A DNA stretch of 21,836 nt from a virus, in the IMG/VR virus record IMGVR_UViG_3300046000_008157, positions 1-21,836 of that record. One strand, written 5' to 3'. Shown here in pieces: positions 1-5,348 of this stretch; the stretch's first letter is position 1, and each line of letters opens with the position of its first letter. Under the pieces are notes generated by a model, which was not told the origin of the DNA, ran no database searches, and was given only the letters and a program-made list of their open reading frames with translations. The translations under genes were made by a program, and so were the position numbers.

Positions 1-410
1 CTGTTGATCAGCATTGCTGACCATTTCGTCAACTCGCCCCACGTCACGCCGCGCAACTGCGCCTCGCTGTTTGCGCTGACCATCACTGTGCTGCCGATCC
101 GCGTCGAGAGCATCCACAGAATCAGCCAGCTCACCAGCGCCGACTTCCCGATCCCGCGTCCGCTTGACACCGCCGCCCGCAGGGTGTCCATTTCCACCTG
201 CCCACGGTTCGCCCCGATGTGATCCCTCATCATCCGCAGCACCCGACGCTGCCACTTCCGTGGCCCGTCGAACGCCGCCAGCGGCGTGTTCGGCTGCCCC
301 CACGGAAACGCCAGCAACACAAACGCTTCGGGGTCGTCCCGAATACGCGGTTCCCACAGGCGCGTCATCAGCGCCTGCTCCTCGGTCGCGGTGTATATCG
401 GCTTCTGCAT
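1..410 (-). CDS. Terminase large subunit, N-terminal part (runs off left edge)
   Basis: This is the ATP-driven motor of DNA packaging; large terminases pump DNA into the prohead and cut it with a C-terminal nuclease. Only the first 136 residues are in the window, so just the start of the ATPase domain is visible. A terminase-style Walker A, GRGIGKS, lies at residues 84-90 (lysine 89), followed by a hydrophobic strand and the stretch STVMVSANSEAQLRG, typical of phage packaging ATPases. The upstream FPWGQPNTPLAAFDGPRKWQ is the usual adenine-binding lead-in of podovirus/siphovirus terminases. The ATG at 410 is the only sensible start but has no clear Shine-Dalgarno; 52 bases separate it from the upstream ADP-ribosyltransferase gene. 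It belongs to the leftward late operon after the small subunit (2172-2687). The nuclease domain is outside the window. Confidence 0.88.
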   Translation of the reverse strand, partial: MQKPIYTATEEQALMTRLWEPRIRDDPEAFVLLAFPWGQPNTPLAAFDGPRKWQRRVLRMMRDHIGANRGQVEMDTLRAAVSSGRGIGKSALVSWLILWMLSTRIGSTVMVSANSEAQLRGVTWGELTKWSAMLIN

Positions 411-462
411 TTATATCGAATTTACCGGGGTTTATCGGCGCGGGCTAAACATACGCCTGCCG

Positions 463-1638
463 TTAGTCGCGGCTCAAAATTTTGACGTTTTGTTCTTCCC
501 CAGGGAAGACAACGATGTTGCGAGTGCCCTCGCCTGCAGTGCGAGAACTGCGATCTAGATAGCGGATGCCGGGAATGCCCAAATTTTTTATTTGGTCATG
601 CCCCATGCCATAAAGTTCGGCGCCCGTTAACTCACCGACTTGTTGATCGGTTCTAAATTCAAGTCTTTTGCGCCACTTTTTATCTTCCAAAACTTTGCGA
701 TAAATTTCAGGCTGCTGGCTCAACGGCTTATCCCAATCCAGCATCTTGTCAACCATAGCATCTGGGATGTCTACTTTATAAAGCGATCCCTCAATTTTCT
801 TTGCGTCTTTACCCGGCAACTCTACAGACCAGTTTTCACGTTTGGCAATTTCCAGCCAGTCAAGAGCAAGTTTTGCTTCTTTATTGTCGTATTTAAGAAA
901 TCTTTGCAAATAATTTTGCAAGTAATTTATTGCCTCTTTGCCAACTAATGTTTTTGCAGGCGCATCATCCATGTCTAGCGCAAGAATATCGCCATATTCT
1001 GGATCGCCAATTTGGGGAGAATTATTAATTTTAGTTATTCCGGTTCCTGACATTTTTTCTGACAGCACTTCTTTGTAATAACCAGCGGTGCCAGGAGACT
1101 CGGCAAAATACATCCCGTAGCCATACGCCTGCGCGCCTTCGCCGCTGCCAATCTTCTCCGACCGAAACCGTCCCAACGGCGCGCCTTCTTCGGCAGGAAA
1201 CGTATGCGGAGTCCCGTGAAATGCCGTCAGCGGGCTGATGTCTTTGGGCGGAATTGACCGCTGATACGCAGCAAAATCCTGAGCCTGCCGCGCCGCAGCG
1301 CGACTAGGCATTCCTCCGATTACGCGCCCTATTTCGCCAGCAATTGACGGCAACGCCTGCGCACTTTCGGCGGCTACGCGCACCGCGCCAGCGGGCATGC
1401 CAACGCCGGGTGTAAATCCCAGTGCCTCGCCCTGGCGGTACGCCTCGCGGCCCAGCGCCGACGCATCGGACATCAGCGGCAAGCCAAAATATCCTCGCAC
1501 GCCGCCGCGCACGGCCTGCTGGAACGGCTGCCCCACATACTGCTGGTACGCCCCATACGCGCGCTGCAACGGGTCAAGCGCCGCCCTAGCCAGTGCGTTT
1601 ACCGACGGCGGCGCCAAAAAATTCTTACCGTCAGCCAT
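463..1638 (-). CDS. Phage ADP-ribosyltransferase domain protein (ART-PolyVal-like)
   Basis: A 391-residue protein. Residues 1-135 are Ala/Gly/Pro-rich without a recognised fold. From residue 139 it shows the pattern of the ADP-ribosyltransferase domain found in phage polyvalent proteins: AFHGTPHTF (His141), YGYGMYFAES (Tyr177), LYKVDIPD and WDKPLSQQPE in the middle, and GIPGIRYLD (354-362) with RNIVVFPGE near the C-terminus. Such enzymes transfer ADP-ribose from NAD+ to a target; the target here is unknown. By comparison with the His-Tyr-Glu class, His141 and Tyr177 fit, but the place of the third catalytic residue appears to be Asn374. The ART body (about 463-1090) is far more AT-rich than the front part. 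The gene sits between the terminase subunits, 4 bases after the 184-aa gene, with a weak ribosome site. No immunity gene is seen beside it. Family assignment is from memory of motifs; delivery and target are inference. Confidence 0.82.
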   Translation of the reverse strand: MADGKNFLAPPSVNALARAALDPLQRAYGAYQQYVGQPFQQAVRGGVRGYFGLPLMSDASALGREAYRQGEALGFTPGVGMPAGAVRVAAESAQALPSIAGEIGRVIGGMPSRAAARQAQDFAAYQRSIPPKDISPLTAFHGTPHTFPAEEGAPLGRFRSEKIGSGEGAQAYGYGMYFAESPGTAGYYKEVLSEKMSGTGITKINNSPQIGDPEYGDILALDMDDAPAKTLVGKEAINYLQNYLQRFLKYDNKEAKLALDWLEIAKRENWSVELPGKDAKKIEGSLYKVDIPDAMVDKMLDWDKPLSQQPEIYRKVLEDKKWRKRLEFRTDQQVGELTGAELYGMGHDQIKNLGIPGIRYLDRSSRTAGEGTRNIVVFPGEEQNVKILSRD

Positions 1639-1642
1639 ATCG

Positions 1643-2197
1643 TCAGTCCCGCACCACCGCGCGCGGCACCTGCCGCGGCGCCGTCATCGGATACGCCTGT
1701 TCAATCTGCCGAACAATCTCACTCCACCGAGCCGGATCCGCGCCAGGCGGCGGATTACTCCTCCAATCGCCCGGCCCCGGCCGACGACCGACCATACCCA
1801 TCGCATTCGCCGCCCGCGGCATCCCGCCCATCATCGGGCCCAGCGCCATCAGCGCATTCATCACATTCCGTTCAACCTCACCCGAAATCCGACCCTGCGC
1901 CATCGGCCCCGCGCCACCACCCGGAATCACCCCAGGCATCCCCGGCGCCACGTTCGCCCCCTGCATCCCACGCGCCCGGGGGTCCATCGCCGACGGCGTT
2001 CCAGGACGCACCAGCGCCTTGTCAGCATTCAGCAAATCCCGCAGCGTCTTATCGGCCCCGAACAGCCGCCGGAAATCCGCCAGTTCCTCCGCCGTCACCA
2101 CCGCACGCCCGTTAACCACCGGCCTGTCCGGCCTCGGACCCGTGTACCGCGTGGCGTACATCGCAGCAGCGTTATCGTTCATCAAAGCGTTCGGCAT
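1643..2197 (-). CDS. Hypothetical phage protein between small terminase and ADP-ribosyltransferase
   Basis: A 184-residue protein that I do not recognise. The N-terminal part contains a short charged helical segment around residues 35-65 (TAEELADFRRLFGADKTL). The middle is Met/Gly/Pro-rich and low in complexity, and the C-terminus ends with a short amphipathic segment (EIVRQIEQAYP). There is no signal peptide or convincing membrane segment. The ATG at 2197 is preceded by AAGGAG at a 7-base spacing and lies inside the last codons of the small terminase gene, a 26-base overlap that suggests coupled translation. The stop is 4 bases before the ADP-ribosyltransferase start, so these two probably form a unit. 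It could be a virion-associated or accessory packaging protein; the sequence does not decide. Confidence 0.75.
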   Translation of the reverse strand: MPNALMNDNAAAMYATRYTGPRPDRPVVNGRAVVTAEELADFRRLFGADKTLRDLLNADKALVRPGTPSAMDPRARGMQGANVAPGMPGVIPGGGAGPMAQGRISGEVERNVMNALMALGPMMGGMPRAANAMGMVGRRPGPGDWRSNPPPGADPARWSEIVRQIEQAYPMTAPRQVPRAVVRD

Positions 2198-2687
2198 ACA
2201 CGGGCTCCTTAGCCGGCAGCGCCGCAGGCGACGGCGGCGCGGCTATCTTACCAGCGGGGCGCGGCTGCGGCGCTATCTCTATCGCATCCTCCACCTCCAC
2301 CGCCAACCCACGCTGCAACCGGCCGTTCGCGGCCTCCAGCGCGGCCACCACGCTGATCTGAGTATTTACGTCAACCTGCACATTCGTCTTCGCCACCCAG
2401 TCGTGCCGGTGACGGAGAAACTCCAGCGCCGCCTTACTATCCCCAGCCTGCGCAGCATCAAATACCACGCGGGACATTTCCATCTCGCTGTCGGCCCGGC
2501 CCTTCATTTCCGCCACATCGGCTATCGGGTCCATTATCTTCAGCCGCGCCAACTCAGCCGGCAACATACCTGCCGCCAGTGCAAGAGATTCTCCACGCAA
2601 ACCCAAGCGAGCGGCATCGTATATGCGCTCCAGCATTTCGGGCGTGGCTTTTAGCTCGCGGGCGCGGATGGGGAGATCGCGGAACAT
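2172..2687 (-). CDS. Terminase small subunit
   Basis: A 171-residue DNA-recognition partner of the packaging motor. Small terminases bind the packaging site and load the large subunit. Residues 17-55 form a helix-turn-helix-like segment (ERIYDAARLGLRGESLALAA followed by MLPAELARLK), then helices with LEFLRHRHDWVAK, a layout common in podovirus small terminases, and a Pro/Ala-rich tail. The reading frame is open upstream to 2945, but that extension is Cys/Arg-rich and lacks coding character, so I start at the ATG at 2687, where conserved-looking sequence begins. No good Shine-Dalgarno is visible; an eight-T tract on the coding strand (near 2704-2711) lies just upstream. It is the first gene of the leftward block and faces the AT-rich control region. 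A TTG a few codons upstream is an alternative start. Confidence 0.8.
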   Translation of the reverse strand: MFRDLPIRARELKATPEMLERIYDAARLGLRGESLALAAGMLPAELARLKIMDPIADVAEMKGRADSEMEMSRVVFDAAQAGDSKAALEFLRHRHDWVAKTNVQVDVNTQISVVAALEAANGRLQRGLAVEVEDAIEIAPQPRPAGKIAAPPSPAALPAKEPVYAERFDER

Positions 2688-3075
2688 CCGCGAAGTGTAG
2701 TGCAAAAAAAATTTTGTGCGGGGGCTCCACACACTTTGACGCCTGGCGCGGGCCCTGGCCGGGGGGTCCCCGCCGCACCCCACCCCCCCCCGCCTGGTCG
2801 TCAGCATACTGACGATGCGCATGCACACGGCCTGGCCTGCGCCATGGTGCAGCGCAGCGCAGGGCCGGCAGGGCGAGCGCAGCGCTGGGAACCGGCATCG
2901 GTGGCAATGGTGGCGGTCCTTCGCGCCGACTGCCACGCATGCCACGCTCGATGGCGTGTCAACGCGGGTTGACGTCAGGGCAGCATGACAAAAAGGGCCG
3001 TGGATAGTTTTGTGGGTAGCCTGTTCCTAGTCGCAAATCGCTATAAGTTGTTGATTTGTATAGGTTTCGGTGTCT

Positions 3076-3191
3076 GTGGCGATTGTGGCAGTGGAATCGC
3101 AGGTCATATATATACTACTACTATATATGTAAGTACTTACTAACATTGAACTTGTCTTAATGGTTTAGGTTTTCATTGCCATTCTTGCCAC
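3076..3191. promoter_or_regulatory. AT-rich dyad control region (promoter/operator or origin candidate)
   Basis: Three nested symmetric elements are visible. At the centre is a perfect 12-base palindrome, GTAAGTACTTAC (3129-3140). Beside it is an inverted repeat CATATATA/TATATATG (3105-3112 and 3122-3129) around three TAC units. Outside, two 21-base boxes in opposite orientation (3076-3096 on plus, 3171-3191 on minus) agree at 15 of 21 positions and share GTGGC, TGGCA and a final AA; their midpoint is one base from the palindrome centre. On the minus strand TTCAAT, 17 bases, TATATA could be a leftward promoter with the palindrome in its spacer. Rightward TTGTGG, 18 bases, TATATA is also possible. 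The elements are seen; their role is inferred. Confidence 0.45.
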
Positions 3192-3264
3192 GCAGAGAGA
3201 AGCCGCACCACCCACATCGACGCCACCAGACTACGCACACGATCGCCACCGACGCTGCTGCTGC

Positions 3265-3290
3265 GGGTTTTCCCGGATTAGGGAAAGCCC
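3265..3290 (+). promoter_or_regulatory. Leader hairpin upstream of the first early gene
   Basis: GGGTTTTCCC and GGGAAAGCCC pair over 10 base pairs with one G-U wobble, closing a six-base loop (GGATTA). It lies about 95 bases before the ATG at 3385. No T-run follows, so it is not a standard terminator. It may stabilise the leader or act in regulation. Confidence 0.5.
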
Positions 3291-3384
3291 CTACCGTTCC
3301 TGACGGCCGCTGTAAGTTTCGCGTAAGGAAAGTCGCCAATGATGCGTGTGTCGCGCCGATGGGCGGTGCGCAAGGAGTAGAGAG

Positions 3385-3561
3385 ATGGAAGCACGGATCG
3401 AGATCGTGAACGTAGGCGCCGACACGGCGCGCGCCTGCTGGGTTGAGTTCGCCGACCTGGACGCCGCTTACGCGTTCACCGCGGGCTATCCCGGCGCGTA
3501 CTGGACCGACCTGCAGGTCGCGGACGACGGCGTGATCGAGATCGTGATCGCGATCGAATAA
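3385..3561 (+). CDS. Hypothetical protein, 58 aa
   Basis: First gene of the rightward early cluster. The ATG at 3385 is chosen because AAGGAG lies 7 bases before it; a longer frame from 3346 has no ribosome site. The protein is small and acidic, with alternating hydrophobic and charged residues (MEARIEIVNVGADTARACW at the start and DGVIEIVIAIE at the end), suggesting a compact beta-rich fold. I recognise no family. Its position right after the main control region, ahead of many similar tiny genes, fits early phage proteins acting on the host, but that is inference. Confidence 0.7.
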   Translation: MEARIEIVNVGADTARACWVEFADLDAAYAFTAGYPGAYWTDLQVADDGVIEIVIAIE

Positions 3562-3564
3562 CCA

Positions 3565-3592
3565 CGGGCCTACGGGCCCGATAAATAGGAGC
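3565..3592 (+). promoter_or_regulatory. Intergenic hairpin with ATAAATAGGAG leader (copy 1)
   Basis: CGGGCC and GGCCCG (3565-3570, 3575-3580) form a perfect six-base-pair stem on a TACG tetraloop. It starts three bases after a stop codon and is followed directly by ATAAATAGGAG, which contains the Shine-Dalgarno of the gene at 3599. It resembles the leaders before 3745, 4532 and 5349. Confidence 0.55.
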
Positions 3593-3598
3593 GAGAAA

Positions 3599-3673
3599 AT
3601 GGAATTTGTAATGATGATTGCCTGCGTAGGCGTGCTGATAAGCGTCGTCGCGCTTGCGATGTTTTTGGATTGA
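3599..3673 (+). CDS. Single-pass membrane microprotein, 24 aa
   Basis: A very short gene with AGGAG 8 bases before its ATG. The product starts MEFVMMIACVGVL, continues as an uninterrupted hydrophobic stretch and ends FLD, so essentially the whole chain is one membrane helix. No family is recognised. It sits between a hairpin leader upstream and another downstream, in line with its neighbours, which argues that it is a real gene. Two more tiny hydrophobic genes in this cluster (4965, 6471) have a similar build. Possible roles include modulating a host membrane protein; this is speculation. Confidence 0.6.
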   Translation: MEFVMMIACVGVLISVVALAMFLD

Positions 3674-3736
3674 CCCCGAGTTATAGCCCCGCGAGTCGGG
3701 GTTATGGCGCGCGGTTTGCGCGGATAACGACAGGAG
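3673..3736 (+). promoter_or_regulatory. Tandem hairpins with GATAA-ACAGGAG leader (copy 2)
   Basis: ACCCCGA (3673-3679) can pair with TCGGGGT (3696-3702); an alternative inner stem is CCCCG with CGGGG. A second stem, CGCGC/GCGCG (3708-3712, 3718-3722), encloses GGTTT and is followed by GATAACGACAGGAG, the ribosome site of the gene at 3745. There is no T-run. It is the second of four similar leaders. Confidence 0.5.
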
Positions 3737-3744
3737 TGATGACG

Positions 3745-4467
3745 ATGACGACCCCGAGCGGATTTGTGTTTTACGACGGCCCGAGCGTGATTGACGGCGC
3801 GCCGATTATCGGCATAGCTGTGCTGCACTCGGAGAATTCGAAAACCGGCGATATGGTGCAGACCTATATTCTGCGCGCCGATATGTCCCCGCTGGACGCG
3901 ATAGCGTCGGGGGCGGATTGGAGTATTTGCGGTGATTGTGGCCACCGTGGAAACCCGGAGCTCGAGATAAAGCGCAGCTGCTACGTAAACGTAGGTCAGT
4001 CCGTGCAATCCGTATTTGCCGCGTGGGTTCGAGGCTCATACCCTGCAGTGTCCCCGACGGCCGGCGCGCGCATGCTGGCAGGTCGCACGGTCCGTATCGG
4101 TTCGTATGGTGATCCTGCGGCTATTCCGGCGCGCGCGTGGTTTACGCTGGTTCGCCACGCTGACGGCCACACGGGGTACACCCACCAATGGCGCCGTGCC
4201 GCTGCGCTGCGGCCGCTGGTAATGGCATCGGTCGATACCGTGCCCGAGCGCGACGTAGCGCGCGCAATGGGTTGGCGCACGTTTCGGGTCCGCAGCGCTG
4301 ATCAGCCGCTTGGCGCGCGCGAGATTGTTTGCCCTGCGTCGCCCGAAGGTGGCGACCGGCGGCAGTGTGTGACCTGCCGCGCGTGTGACGGCGCCGATCG
4401 GCCTGGTAAAGCCAGCGTCGCGATTGTTGTTCACGGGACAATGGCTAAGTATTTTGCCGCGGCGTGA
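3745..4467 (+). CDS. Conserved phage protein of unknown function with two cysteine clusters (DUF7227-like)
   Basis: A 240-residue protein, the best conserved-looking member of the early cluster. Near the N-terminus it has DGPSVIDGAPIIGIAVL and KTGDMVQTYILRADMSP, followed by SGADWSICGDCGHRG and RSCYVNVGQ, a pattern I associate with an uncharacterised phage family (DUF7227, from memory). Cys62, Cys65 and Cys79 could bind a metal; a second cluster (CPAS, CVTC, RAC) lies near the C-terminus, ahead of VAIVVHG. I use the ATG at 3745, because AGGAG lies 8 bases before it and only 2 bases before the ATG at 3739. The cysteine clusters suggest a zinc-stabilised DNA- or RNA-binding protein, but the function is not known. 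Confidence 0.75.
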   Translation: MTTPSGFVFYDGPSVIDGAPIIGIAVLHSENSKTGDMVQTYILRADMSPLDAIASGADWSICGDCGHRGNPELEIKRSCYVNVGQSVQSVFAAWVRGSYPAVSPTAGARMLAGRTVRIGSYGDPAAIPARAWFTLVRHADGHTGYTHQWRRAAALRPLVMASVDTVPERDVARAMGWRTFRVRSADQPLGAREIVCPASPEGGDRRQCVTCRACDGADRPGKASVAIVVHGTMAKYFAAA

Positions 4468-4477
4468 ACGTAGGGGT

Positions 4478-4522
4478 TAGCCCGGCGCGCCGGGCTACAC
4501 CGTGCGTTTTGCACGATAGGAG
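4478..4522 (+). promoter_or_regulatory. Perfect 20-bp palindrome plus hairpin leader (copy 3)
   Basis: Positions 4478-4497 are a perfect 20-base palindrome centred on GGCGCGCC. A second hairpin, CGTGC/GCACG with a GTTTT loop (4501-4515), follows, and ATAGGAG (4516-4522) leads to the ATG at 4532. It starts 11 bases after a stop codon. No T-run follows. Its order of elements matches the leaders at 3673 and 5281. Confidence 0.55.
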
Positions 4523-4531
4523 ATATCGAAA

Positions 4532-4759
4532 ATGACCCCCCCGAACGATACCCCGATCCTGCGCCGCGTAGACGCGTCCGATGGCCTATCGGTGACGCTG
4601 ACGCGCACGCTACTGGGAACCTGGCGCGTAGTGTTTTGCGACACCGATGCCGAGCGCGTAATCGAATCGCGCGTGTTCTCGCATTTCGAATCTGCCGAGT
4701 TTTACGCGTCGAAACTGATTCCCGCCCCGATTCGGGGCACACTGGAGAACGACGAATGA
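4532..4759 (+). CDS. Hypothetical protein, 75 aa
   Basis: Preceded by AGGAG about 9 bases before the ATG. The product has a hydrophobic-alternating core (LSVTLTRTLLGTWRVVF), then ESRVFSHFESAEFYASKL, suggesting a small alpha/beta fold. No family recognised. Its stop overlaps the next start by four bases (ATGA), so the gene at 4756 is probably translated by coupling. The palindromic leader at 4478-4522 is directly upstream. Confidence 0.7.
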   Translation: MTPPNDTPILRRVDASDGLSVTLTRTLLGTWRVVFCDTDAERVIESRVFSHFESAEFYASKLIPAPIRGTLENDE

Positions 4760-4962
4760 CGACGACGACCGAAATGAGCCCCGCCCTGCGGGAAAAGCTG
4801 ATCGCCAAGGGATGGAACCCGGATAACGTGTGCTGGGGCCGCCGCGTCAGCGGCTCGCCTCACGGGATGACGCTGGAGCGCGACGGCGTGGAGCGATATC
4901 ACTCCGGCCCCTTCGTCCCCATCCACGCCGACGGGCAGTCGGCCATTGTGCGCTGGAGCTGA
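4756..4962 (+). CDS. Hypothetical protein, 68 aa
   Basis: Starts at the ATGA overlap with the preceding gene. A longer frame from 4636 exists, but its extra 40 residues are Arg-rich and overlap the neighbour, so I reject it. The product begins with MTTTTEMSPALREKLIAKGW and continues with WGRRVSGSPHGMTLERDG and a C-terminal SAIVRWS. It looks like a small soluble protein; no family recognised. GGAG near its end serves as the ribosome site of the next gene. Confidence 0.68.
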   Translation: MTTTTEMSPALREKLIAKGWNPDNVCWGRRVSGSPHGMTLERDGVERYHSGPFVPIHADGQSAIVRWS

Positions 4963-4964
4963 CC

Positions 4965-5054
4965 GTGGAAAACGTACCCCTGACCCTCGCCTGCGTGGCG
5001 TTCGCCATCGCGTTCGGCCTTGCCCTGGGCGCCCTGGTGGCGCTCGGGTTTTGA
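4965..5054 (+). CDS. Single-pass membrane microprotein, 29 aa (GTG start)
   Basis: Begins with GTG at 4965, two bases after the previous stop, with GGAG six bases upstream inside the previous gene. The product is MENVPLTLACVAF followed by a Gly/Ala/Leu-rich hydrophobic run to the end, one membrane helix with a small-residue face (GLALGALVALG) of the type that packs against other helices. No family recognised. It is the second of three hydrophobic microproteins in this cluster. Confidence 0.58.
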   Translation: MENVPLTLACVAFAIAFGLALGALVALGF

Positions 5055-5076
5055 TACTGACGGCAGGAGAGAGAAG

Positions 5077-5280
5077 ATGCAATACGCCACGAAAGCCACA
5101 TGCACCCGCTGGGGTGCGCAGAAAGGCGCGCGCCGCGTGTCTGGCCTCACTGCCGGCGAACGAGCCGCAGTGCGTGCCGGCGTTGAGATCCGGCTCGCCG
5201 GCTGCCCGCCGGTGCGCGGCGTCACTGACCGTCGCATAGTCGAGTCCGGCGGCCGGTTTTATACCCGGATGCCGGTGTGA
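5077..5280 (+). CDS. Hypothetical basic protein, 67 aa
   Basis: The ATG at 5077 follows AGGAGAGAGAAG, giving a clear ribosome site. The frame is open further upstream, but that part overlaps the microprotein gene. The product is rich in Arg and Ala (MQYATKATCTRWGAQKGARR, then RRIVESGGRFYTRMPV), compatible with nucleic-acid binding, but there is no recognisable motif. It ends one base before the tandem hairpin leader of the next gene. Confidence 0.65.
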   Translation: MQYATKATCTRWGAQKGARRVSGLTAGERAAVRAGVEIRLAGCPPVRGVTDRRIVESGGRFYTRMPV

Positions 5281-5345
5281 CGCATCCGCCGAGCCCCCCA
5301 CCGGGGGTTCTGGGATGCGCCACGGTGGCGCAGATAAAGAGGAAG
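5281..5345 (+). promoter_or_regulatory. Nested and tandem hairpin leader (copy 4)
   Basis: An outer stem CGCATCC/GGATGCG (5281-5287, 5313-5319) encloses an eight-pair stem, GAGCCCCC/GGGGGTTC (5291-5298, 5303-5310, one G-U). The hairpin GCGCCA/TGGCGC (5317-5322, 5326-5331) follows, then AGATAAAGAGGAAG with the ribosome site of the gene at 5349. The outer stem and the last hairpin share three bases, so they could be alternative folds. No T-run follows. Confidence 0.55.
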
Positions 5346-5348
5346 ACG

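Larger units (their letters stand above)
2688..3384. other. Divergent intergenic region without genes
   Basis: About 700 bases between the leftward terminase block and the rightward early cluster. Positions 2700-2960 are very GC-rich, with a nine-C tract at 2783-2791 and short inverted G/C runs; I see no gene there. Positions 3000-3175 are much richer in A and T, contrasting with the rest of the window, and hold the dyad described separately. Positions 3190-3384 are the probable 5' leader of the first early gene and contain a stable hairpin at 3265-3290. Open frames crossing this region have no ribosome sites and look non-coding. Confidence 0.6.

Noticed and set aside
1593-2654. Long rightward frame opposite the 184-aa and small terminase genes
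   Set aside because: It is a shadow of the GC-rich third positions on the other strand: Arg/Ser/Pro-rich translation, no ribosome site, no recognisable motif.
2701-2714. A/T tract upstream of the small terminase as a leftward terminator
   Set aside because: No strong GC stem precedes the T-run on the minus strand, and it would lie between a promoter and its gene.
2688-2945. N-terminal extension of the small terminase frame up to 2945
   Set aside because: The extra 86 residues are Cys/Arg-rich and low in complexity, with no ribosome site; conserved-looking sequence starts at the ATG at 2687.
2901-3249. GTGGC-type boxes as true replication iterons
   Set aside because: Only a few imperfect copies with irregular spacing and mixed orientation; kept as possible binding boxes, not called as iterons.
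3157-4008. Leftward frame across the early leader and first early genes
   Set aside because: It lies opposite well-supported rightward genes with Shine-Dalgarno sites and has no plausible start.
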